Source: Nitrospira sp. (GTDB taxonomy: Bacteria > Nitrospirota > Nitrospiria > Nitrospirales > Nitrospiraceae). Taken from it: a stretch of 17,133 nucleotides of DNA. Positions 6,812 through 12,693 of the stretch are shown here, piece by piece. The translations under genes were made by a program, and so were the position numbers. The stretch lies in the NCBI GenBank assembly GCA_024998705.1, contig JACOEF010000488.1:1-17133 (forward strand), in the 5' to 3' direction. How positions within the stretch are numbered: position 1 is the stretch's first letter; each line of letters starts with the position of its first letter. Below the pieces are notes generated by a model that saw nothing but the letters and a program-made list of their open reading frames with translations, searched no databases and was not told the origin of the DNA.

Positions 6812-7636
6812 ATGGCAAACCGGGGCGTTCGATGGCCCGGTGCTATTGCGTGTTTGGTTGCTTGCATGGCTCTGGGTTGTTCGACTGTGAGATCGGCTCA
6901 TGAAGATCCCTGTTTCTCATGCGACGACCAGCGGCTGGTGCGACTCGTGCCGCGCGCGACCCTCGCGTCGAACGCTCAAGGGAGGCCATTTCAGCATCCA
7001 TTCGATTTGACGCAGGCGGAGTGGGAAACAACGTTAGGCAGCGTAATGGTACGTAGCGTTCACAGCCCGCTGCTCGGACCATCATACCAAGGGACCACCG
7101 AGCCGGTCTTTTCCGAGGAGGAGGTGCGATACCTGGGAGTATCGCTCCGGCACGCGTTTCAGCAGGCAACGGCGCAACAGCAGGTCGCCTTCGCGCTGGC
7201 GAGGGTGTCTGACGCGGGTATGGAGCAGTTGACCTCCGGGGCTTGGTTTGTCGAAGCGGGGAGAATCTACCTTCGCTTAGCCAATTGCCGCGTCACGGTC
7301 ACGATGCCGTCGATCCGGAAACAGATCCGGATCAATCCCCTGTTCGCGCAGGCCGGGGCATTTTACGATTTGGTGCCGGGGGAGCGGCAGGCGTTGGTGA
7401 CTCCTGCACGGGATAGCGGCAATCCGTTTCGGCCGGCTCCGGCCGAACTGGAGATCAATTATCGCGGCATGACCGGGCAGGTGCAGGAGCCGGCCTCTTC
7501 CGGCCATACGTCACCGTCGGCTCCAGCCAGGCCCCTGGAGGAGCAACTTGGCTTGTTGAAGCGCCTTCATGAGCAGGGCCTGATTACGGAAGAGGAGTAT
7601 CGAGCCAAGAAGCAACAACTTCTGGATCGGCTGTGA
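6812..7636 (+). CDS. Outer-membrane-type lipoprotein with C-terminal SHOCT domain
   Basis: ATG 6812 is chosen (AGGCGG eight bases upstream); a GTG at 6803 is a possible alternative that adds three residues. The N-terminus is a lipoprotein signal with lipobox MALGC (Cys23), followed by a CFSC pair at residues 34-37. The middle region (about 60-215) has no domain I recognise. A Pro/Ser-rich linker leads to LEEQLGLLKRLHEQGLITEE at about 241-260 and YRAKKQQLLDRL, a typical SHOCT domain (short oligomerisation helix pair). The gene starts 32 bases after the cytochrome-porin stop codon, so it is probably in the same operon and may be an accessory or assembly factor of that system. The lipoprotein and SHOCT calls are firm; the function is unknown. 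Confidence 0.75.
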   Translation: MANRGVRWPGAIACLVACMALGCSTVRSAHEDPCFSCDDQRLVRLVPRATLASNAQGRPFQHPFDLTQAEWETTLGSVMVRSVHSPLLGPSYQGTTEPVFSEEEVRYLGVSLRHAFQQATAQQQVAFALARVSDAGMEQLTSGAWFVEAGRIYLRLANCRVTVTMPSIRKQIRINPLFAQAGAFYDLVPGERQALVTPARDSGNPFRPAPAELEINYRGMTGQVQEPASSGHTSPSAPARPLEEQLGLLKRLHEQGLITEEEYRAKKQQLLDRL

Positions 7637-7758
7637 GGGTGAGGGTCTTTTCGGCTGAGCCGGAAGATGGCCCGATGATTGGCAGTAGAGAAATCTGATT
7701 TGTGCCTGCCCCTTCGGGTAAGATGCGGGGGAATGAATGCCCATGCGAAAGGAATCTC

Positions 7759-8568
7759 ATGAGCATGCCTCCCGCTCCGGTCTCTTCGCAGTGGTCCCTT
7801 CCCAAGCAGGATGACTGGTCGACTCCGTTTGCAGAAGTGTTGCTTGAACAACTCGATCTGCGCCCTGGCCTCACGATTCTTGATATCGCCTCACGGCACG
7901 GTATTCCCGCCTTCTATCTAGCCGAGCAGGTCGGCAAGACCGGCACCGTCGTCGGCATCGATGCCAGTCGGAGTCAGATCGCGAGTGCCCGTGCTGTCCA
8001 GCGAGACGAGCTTCCCTGGCTGCGCTTTGAATGTCTGGATATGCGCGCCCTGCCGGCATCGTTCCCCACGTTTCAACGTGTCACCGGCAATCTCTCCGTC
8101 ATGTTCCTGCGCCCGAACCGCTTTGAGGCGCTGCGCGGATTGGTCGAACATCTGGAGCCGGGCGGCCAGCTTGTGCTGACGTTTCCCTCTCTGGGCACGT
8201 TCGATTCCATCTGGAAGCGGATCGATGAGGAAATGGACCGATACGGACTTGTCATCGAACGGGAGCGATTGGCGGCCCATGTGGCGGAACGGCCTTCGGC
8301 GGCAGAGGCGCGCGGATGGTTGGATCGGCTGGAGATGGAACGGATCGCCGTCGTCGAGCGGCCGCTCGAGGTGGCGAGCGGATCCGGTCAACGGTTTCTC
8401 CAGCATCCATTGCTGCGGGGCGGCTTTCTGGACGATGCCTATGAATGTTTCGACGATCAGCGGGTGGCGGAAGAGGTGATGACGCGAGTATCGCTGGACC
8501 TGGAGCGCATGAGGCCGTTGATTGCACAACGATGCGCCCTCAGGGGCTGGAAGAGCAAGAACGGATGA
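7759..8568 (+). CDS. Class I SAM-dependent methyltransferase-like protein
   Basis: ATG 7759 has AAAGGA five bases upstream; earlier in-frame starts give an unlikely Cys-rich N-terminus. The 269-residue protein has a UbiE/Coq5-like Rossmann domain: ILDIASRHGIPAFYLAEQVG at residues 40-59 for motif I, TVVGIDASRSQIASARA (63-79) with the ribose-binding Asp68, and EPGGQLVLTFP (133-143) for the strand-5 region. Motif I has ASRHG where the family has a Gly-rich GxGxG, so cofactor binding may be altered. The C-terminal part (about 170-269) is specific and holds GQRFLQHPLLRGGFLDDAYE (210-229). The substrate is not predictable. It lies 122 bases after the SHOCT lipoprotein gene and 43 bases before the Slp gene. 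Confidence 0.72.
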   Translation: MSMPPAPVSSQWSLPKQDDWSTPFAEVLLEQLDLRPGLTILDIASRHGIPAFYLAEQVGKTGTVVGIDASRSQIASARAVQRDELPWLRFECLDMRALPASFPTFQRVTGNLSVMFLRPNRFEALRGLVEHLEPGGQLVLTFPSLGTFDSIWKRIDEEMDRYGLVIERERLAAHVAERPSAAEARGWLDRLEMERIAVVERPLEVASGSGQRFLQHPLLRGGFLDDAYECFDDQRVAEEVMTRVSLDLERMRPLIAQRCALRGWKSKNG

Positions 8569-8611
8569 GCCTCGGATGGTCACCGAAAGATGAGATCGCA
8601 GGGAGGATGAC

Positions 8612-9154
8612 GTGAACGCTCAGATCACTCGAGCGCTGTTCGGAGTGCTGGGAATTTCCGTTGTGATGGGCTGCAGTCCCTTGCCTTCTCGATATATTCA
8701 ACAGGCGGAGCCTGGAGTCACCTTGACCTCCCTGACAAAGTCCCGGGAGGGCTATCAGGGGAAGACGGTGATTTTGGGTGGTGTGGTGGTCGACCAAAAG
8801 CAGGATGGCCAGCGGCTGTGGCTGCATTTGAAAAATCGCCCGTTGGACAAGGACTACCGACCCCATCGCCCGACCGTTAACGACGGGCCGGAAGCGGGAT
8901 ACTATTGGGTTGTGGTGCCGAACGCATCGACGTTGCCTCCCAAATGGAAGCAGTGGACACGGGTGACGGTAGTTGGGCGGGTCACGGATTCGAACGAGGT
9001 CGGATCGTCGATCGAGCCGACCTCGGAACCGGTGCTCAGTTTCTTGTTTATGCGAGGGTGGACGATGGGGCAGTCCAGTCAAGGCCGCGTGTGGGAAGAA
9101 TCGGTGGATGCAAACTATTTGCTCTCCGTGCCGGAAGGTCTCCACGGGGAGTGA
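8612..9154 (+). CDS. Slp-family outer-membrane lipoprotein
   Basis: The GTG start at 8612 is set by GGGAGG at 8601-8606, and the ATG at 8607 is out of frame and stops at once. The 180-residue product has a lipobox VVMGC (Cys21). It continues with the features of Slp (starvation-inducible lipoprotein) proteins: YQGKTVILGGVVVDQKQDGQ (about residues 49-68), a following LWLHLKNRPLD strand, GYYWVVVPN, and RVTVVGRVTDS. The fold is a small beta-barrel resembling an OB domain, attached to the outer membrane. In E. coli the family is tied to stationary phase and acid stress; the biochemical role is not known. It is in the same direction as the methyltransferase upstream, and converges with the TerC gene 77 bases downstream. 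Confidence 0.82.
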   Translation: MNAQITRALFGVLGISVVMGCSPLPSRYIQQAEPGVTLTSLTKSREGYQGKTVILGGVVVDQKQDGQRLWLHLKNRPLDKDYRPHRPTVNDGPEAGYYWVVVPNASTLPPKWKQWTRVTVVGRVTDSNEVGSSIEPTSEPVLSFLFMRGWTMGQSSQGRVWEESVDANYLLSVPEGLHGE

Positions 9155-9231
9155 GGGGGCACAGATGCTGCGACGCAGCCTCACCCGCCTGCCAGGTCGA
9201 CAGCACGCAGCCCTCTCAGAGATCGGCAGTG

Positions 9232-9987
9232 TTACGACCGTCGCTCTTCCGCATACCGGCTGTGGAGTTTGATGGGCGCGGCTCGTTTTTTCCGCATGCG
9301 AATATTCAGCATTTCGACCGTCACGGAAAAGGCCATGGAGAAGTAGATATAACCCTTCGGCACATGGACGTCGAATCCTTCGACCATCAAGGTCACGCCT
9401 ACCAGAATCAGGAACGAGAGGGCCAAAATTTTGATCGTGGGGTGTTCATCCACAAAATCCCCGATGGTCTTTGCCGCCATCAACATCACCACCACCGCAA
9501 GAATGATCGCGACCGCCATAATCGACACATGTTCGACCAGGCCGACGGCCGTAATGACCGAATCCAACGAAAAGACGATGTCCAGCAGCGCAATCTGAAC
9601 GAGCACCATGCCCAGGCTCGCTGCGGCGGTCGTCGTCTCGCCGCCCTCGATACCCTCCAGGCTGTTGTGAATTTCGTGTGTGGCCTTGGCCATGAGGAAC
9701 AGGCCGCCTCCGACTAGGATGAGATCCCGACCTGAGATGCCGTGCCCGAAGATCGTCACCCATGGATGGGTCAGTCCCATCACCCATGAAATGGAAAATA
9801 AGAGTCCCAGGCGCGCCATCATTGCCAGGCCCAGGCCCACTTGGCGTGCGACGGCGCGCTGATGCTCGGGGAGTCGTCCGACGAGGACGGAGAGGAAGAT
9901 AATGTTGTCGATCCCCAGCACGATTTCCAGCGCGGTCAAGGTCCCCAGGGCGATCCATATTTGAGGATCGGCAAGCCAGTCCAGCAT
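9232..9987 (-). CDS. TerC-family integral membrane protein
   Basis: The 251-residue protein starts at ATG 9987, which has GGAG six bases upstream; upstream in-frame TTG (10017) and ATG (9999) have no ribosome site. It carries the TerC signatures ALEIVLGIDNIIFLSVLVGR (19-38), with the membrane-embedded acidic residues Glu21 and Asp27, and DIVFSLDSVITAVGL (136-150). Seven or so hydrophobic segments are visible. The family includes Mn2+ exporters (MeeF/Alx type) and membrane proteins associated with tellurite resistance; the acidic intramembrane residues suggest divalent-metal transport. The C-terminus is short and basic, without the CBS or CorC domains found on some relatives. I looked for an Mn2+ riboswitch of the yybP-ykoY type upstream and did not recognise one. 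Confidence 0.88.
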   Translation of the reverse strand: MLDWLADPQIWIALGTLTALEIVLGIDNIIFLSVLVGRLPEHQRAVARQVGLGLAMMARLGLLFSISWVMGLTHPWVTIFGHGISGRDLILVGGGLFLMAKATHEIHNSLEGIEGGETTTAAASLGMVLVQIALLDIVFSLDSVITAVGLVEHVSIMAVAIILAVVVMLMAAKTIGDFVDEHPTIKILALSFLILVGVTLMVEGFDVHVPKGYIYFSMAFSVTVEMLNIRMRKKRAAPIKLHSRYAEERRS

Positions 9988-10196
9988 CAGCGGCTCCATT
10001 CGTGAAAGAAAAGGCAAACGAGTCGATCGGACATGCGAGGATGTGCGGCATCGAGACGTGTTGAGGAAGTCTACCGTTCCGGGCGGGGCTGCGCAATAAA
10101 AACCAGTCGATGGACGACGTTGTGCGATCCGGTGGATTGATCGGGGAGAGGTCCCTGGGCGGCCTTTCCCGCAGGAAGGGGCTGGGTCAGGGCGGG

Positions 10197-11243
10197 CTAG
10201 ACCGGCTCATCGGGTCGGGAAGTGCGGTGTTGCAGCGATTCGAGGAACAGCAGGTTCAGGTCCTGGGTCATCAGGTTGACGTGGGTTTTAAGCAGGCCCA
10301 GCATCTCAGCGCGATGTCGCAATTCGTTGCTCCGGTAGACCCCCCCTCCGCCAAAATACAGCTCGGTCAGACGTTGCTCCTGCCTCGAGCCGGGTTTGCC
10401 CAGACGGTTTCGCCATTGTCCAATGATATTGTCACGCCGGCTCCGCTTGCCGTTCGGGCGTGCCGGCCTGCTCAGATAGTGCCAGACCGATTGCGGAAAC
10501 TGCTGCCAGGTGGGCTCCCCTCGCCACACGTCTGTCATGAGATTCCGTCCGTGTTTGAACTCATAGGCTTGATCGCCGCCCAGTGCGGCCACGCCGAATC
10601 CCAAGGCGGCCACACTGCCGGAGAGATCGATCAGGCCGGATAGAATCTCCGACCCCAGGAGCAGAAACGTTCCCGCAAACACTCCGGAGATGGAGTCGGC
10701 CAGAATGGCCATGATGGTGCGTCCCTGCTGGATGTCGTTTCGTATTTCTTCAAGCTGCGAGGCCAAGTCCTCCGCTCGCGCTTTTTCGCATTCCAGCTCG
10801 GCGGCGATGCTATTGGCCTCAACCAGTGCAAGGAGCAGGCGATCGGATAATTCCTGCCGTACGGCCAGGGAGCGTAATGAGGCGCTATCCAATCCCTGTG
10901 ACATCTCGTCTTCCAGCAGTTGGAATTCCGCGAGGAGACCATGTACGCCGATGATGGCGGCGACCTCCCTGGCTCGCGGCGAGAAACGGGAGGGGCGGAT
11001 CGGTTCGGTCACGGCGGGGGTTGTGTGGGTGTCGACCCGATGGGTCTGGCCGGTATCCGGCAGGATTGCGATTTCGGTAGGCGGACCGGTCGTAGGGACG
11101 CAATGACTTTCCGTGATCTCATCGTCGTCATCGTCCGTCCTGATCTGAAGTCCTCCGGCGCAGCCTTGCAGGCCTGTGAGGAGCAGACAGCAAGCAAAAA
11201 TTCCGAGACGGGTTCGATATGAACGAGATGTATGCTCTGGCAC
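10197..11243 (-). CDS. Unrecognised lipoprotein with coiled coil and hydrophobic segment
   Basis: The frame is open much further upstream, but the first sensible start is GTG 11243, which gives a lipoprotein signal with lipobox LTGLQGC (Cys28). No Shine-Dalgarno is visible, so the start is uncertain. After a Pro/Thr/Asp-rich linker (about 35-90, including DDDDDE) comes a long Leu/Glu/Ala helical region (about 104-175). Then comes a hydrophobic, Gly-rich stretch (176-223, with GVFAGTFLLLG and VAALGFGVAALGG) able to cross or insert in a membrane. A basic, aromatic tail follows (WRGEPTWQQFPQSVWHYLSR). The order suggests an envelope protein with a helical stalk and a glycine-zipper-like hairpin. 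I do not recognise a family. It is downstream of the CBS gene on the same strand but 500 bases away. Confidence 0.6.
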   Translation of the reverse strand: MPEHTSRSYRTRLGIFACCLLLTGLQGCAGGLQIRTDDDDDEITESHCVPTTGPPTEIAILPDTGQTHRVDTHTTPAVTEPIRPSRFSPRAREVAAIIGVHGLLAEFQLLEDEMSQGLDSASLRSLAVRQELSDRLLLALVEANSIAAELECEKARAEDLASQLEEIRNDIQQGRTIMAILADSISGVFAGTFLLLGSEILSGLIDLSGSVAALGFGVAALGGDQAYEFKHGRNLMTDVWRGEPTWQQFPQSVWHYLSRPARPNGKRSRRDNIIGQWRNRLGKPGSRQEQRLTELYFGGGGVYRSNELRHRAEMLGLLKTHVNLMTQDLNLLFLESLQHRTSRPDEPV

Positions 11244-11431
11244 GGTAGCCGTTCGTATGAGGGACGGGTTAAGTTGCAGCCGGTGTCGATGGATACCAGC
11301 GTAGGAAATGTCCGCGGCGTTTGCCCTGACAGGTTTCCGTGCACGCGACCGAATGTATTCCCGCGCGAGGACGGAACACCTTGCGCGGATGGTGTCGTTC
11401 ACCATCGCAGCGGAGCACCCACGTCTTTCCG

Positions 11432-11460
11432 ATAAAATTACCAAGGAAATATGAAGGCAA
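11432..11460 (-). promoter_or_regulatory. Candidate promoter for the coiled-coil lipoprotein gene
   Basis: On the minus strand TTGCCT (11460-11455), a 17-base spacer and TTTTAT (11437-11432). Each box matches four of six consensus positions, and they lie in the only A+T-rich patch of the region. Transcription would start near 11425, leaving a leader of about 180 bases before GTG 11243. Confidence 0.35.
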
Positions 11461-11480
11461 CATGAAGCGAGAATGAACTG

Positions 11481-11498
11481 TCGCTGAACCTTCAGCGA
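11481..11498. repeat. Perfect 8-base dyad (possible operator)
   Basis: TCGCTGAA-CC-TTCAGCGA. The arms are exact reverse complements around a two-base centre. The dyad lies 20 bases upstream of the -35 box of the minus-strand candidate promoter, a position suited to a dimeric regulator. The two-base loop is too tight for a stable hairpin, which favours a protein-binding site over an RNA structure. Confidence 0.4.
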
Positions 11499-11522
11499 GG
11501 AAGAGAGGGGCAGCGGATCTGA

Positions 11523-11577
11523 CGGGCTGGGCATGTACTGCACAGCCCGCCTCGCACGCATCTCCGTACGAGGCGGG
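11523..11577. repeat. Two overlapping, mutually exclusive hairpins
   Basis: Stem A: CGGGCTG (11523-11529) with CAGCCCG (11543-11549). Stem B: CCCGCCTCG (11546-11554) with CGAGGCGGG (11569-11577), loop of 14 bases. Bases 11546-11549 belong to both stems, so only one can form. No T-run follows on either strand, so neither is a standard intrinsic terminator. High G+C makes such pairings likelier by chance. Confidence 0.3.
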
Positions 11578-11617
11578 AGGTCTGAGCGAGGCGGCATGCC
11601 TGAGCGAGGCAGGATGC
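11564..11617. repeat. Three degenerate 18-base tandem repeats
   Basis: Units 11582-11599 (CTGAGCGAGGCGGCATGC) and 11600-11617 (CTGAGCGAGGCAGGATGC) differ at two positions. A third unit, 11564-11581, matches the first at about 12 of 18 bases, centred on ACGAGGCGGGAGG. Its core also forms one arm of stem B of the adjacent hairpin. The 18-base period keeps any reading frame, so it could be slippage in non-coding DNA or a former coding repeat. Confidence 0.45.
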
Positions 11618-11749
11618 CAGAGATCGACACTCTCCTCATGGCCTGAGGCTGCTTCGGGGCAACCTCCGGAGCTGGAGACTCGGCCGGGGCCACGTTCAAG
11701 CCGGTCCTTCGCGTGGGAGCGTGACGTACGCGATGTCCGACCTGCTCGG

Positions 11750-12604
11750 TTATGAGCCCGAGCCCCGCTTCAAAAAGTCCGGGCGATCACGGATCGCGAC
11801 CATCTTCACCAAGTCGCGGATGGAGAGGACCCCGACAACCTTCTCATGTTCGGTGACGGCCAGATGGCGGACTCGTTTCGCGGACATCCGTTCGCTGGCA
11901 TCGCGGATGGTGCGATTGATGTCGATGTCGAGGAGCGGCGAATTCATGAGCGCCCCCACGCGCAGGGTCTGCGGATCGAGTTGGTAGGCCAGCAGTTTGC
12001 GCACCAGGTCACCTTCGGTGATGATCCCCACGAGTTCATCGGCTTCCACCACAAACAGCGCCCCGATGTGTTTGTCCGCCATTCGTTGCGCGGCGTCGAG
12101 GGCTGTTTCGTCGCTGCCGATGGTTTCGATGGCGGTCTTCATCAGGACACTCAACGGACGGTAGACATTGGTGAGCGCCTGCACCGGCCCGCCGTCTGCA
12201 TCCACGAAGTGTCTCACCAAGTCGCGTATCGAAATGATCCCGAGCACGTCCGTGCCTTCGGTCACGACTAGGTGTCGTATGTTTTTGTGTTGCATCAGAT
12301 GGCTGGCATCGACCATCGGACGATTCGGCGCGATGGTGATGAGCGGGCTACTCATGATGTCGGCCATGCTGGTTTGAGCGGGAACGCGACCCGGCGCCAA
12401 CACCTTGGCGACGAGGTCGGTTTCGGTGACGATGCCCGCAATCCGGCAATCGTTGTGCGGGCGGTCGAAACATTCGATCAGCACCGAGCCGACGCTGCGC
12501 GTCCGCATTTTGGTGGCCACGGTCACGACGGAGGTATCCTGCGGAACGACCTCCAATTGGCGATGCATGTAGTCACTGACGTGCTGGCCCGATACGGTCG
12601 TCAT
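11750..12604 (-). CDS. Four-CBS-domain regulatory protein
   Basis: The start at ATG 12604 is preceded by AAGGAG. The 284-residue protein is made of four CBS domains, two Bateman modules: about residues 9-68 (VSDYMHRQLEVVPQDTSVVT onward), 80-134, 152-206 and 216-270. Repeated closing motifs are GIVTETDLVAKVL, GIISIRDLVRHFV, GIITEGDLVRKLL and GVLSIRDLVKMVA. No catalytic or DNA-binding domain is fused. Such proteins bind AMP/ATP or S-adenosyl compounds and act on partners. It is 90 bases downstream of the P-type ATPase gene on the same strand, so it is probably the last gene of that operon and a candidate energy sensor for the pump. All four domains look intact. Confidence 0.88.
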   Translation of the reverse strand: MTTVSGQHVSDYMHRQLEVVPQDTSVVTVATKMRTRSVGSVLIECFDRPHNDCRIAGIVTETDLVAKVLAPGRVPAQTSMADIMSSPLITIAPNRPMVDASHLMQHKNIRHLVVTEGTDVLGIISIRDLVRHFVDADGGPVQALTNVYRPLSVLMKTAIETIGSDETALDAAQRMADKHIGALFVVEADELVGIITEGDLVRKLLAYQLDPQTLRVGALMNSPLLDIDINRTIRDASERMSAKRVRHLAVTEHEKVVGVLSIRDLVKMVAIRDRPDFLKRGSGS

Positions 12605-12693
12605 AGGAGCTCCTTATCTTCAACATGAATGTCTCTCGGCGTTGCGCACAGGCTCGATTGTCTCCCATCGAGCACCATCAATCCAGCCCTACG

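Larger units (their letters stand above)
11244..11749. other. Non-coding region rich in dyads and repeats
   Basis: About 500 bases between the lipoprotein start and the four-CBS gene stop. The frame of the downstream lipoprotein stays open through it, but the translation has no ribosome site and is low-complexity and Arg/Pro-rich, so I treat it as non-coding. It contains a minus-strand candidate promoter, a perfect 8-base dyad, two overlapping hairpins and three degenerate 18-base repeats, listed separately. Confidence 0.45.

Noticed and set aside
7640..7672. Imperfect hairpin after the SHOCT lipoprotein gene (CTTTTCGGC / GCCGGAAG)
   Set aside because: Short stem with a bulge and wobble pair and no T-run after it, so not called as a terminator.
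9988..10196. Possible yybP-ykoY Mn2+ riboswitch before the TerC gene
   Set aside because: TerC genes often carry this element, but its conserved loops are not visible here.
11244..11699. N-terminal extension of the coiled-coil lipoprotein to TTG 11699
   Set aside because: It would bury the lipoprotein signal about 150 residues inside the protein, and the added sequence is low-complexity and crosses the repeats and candidate promoter.
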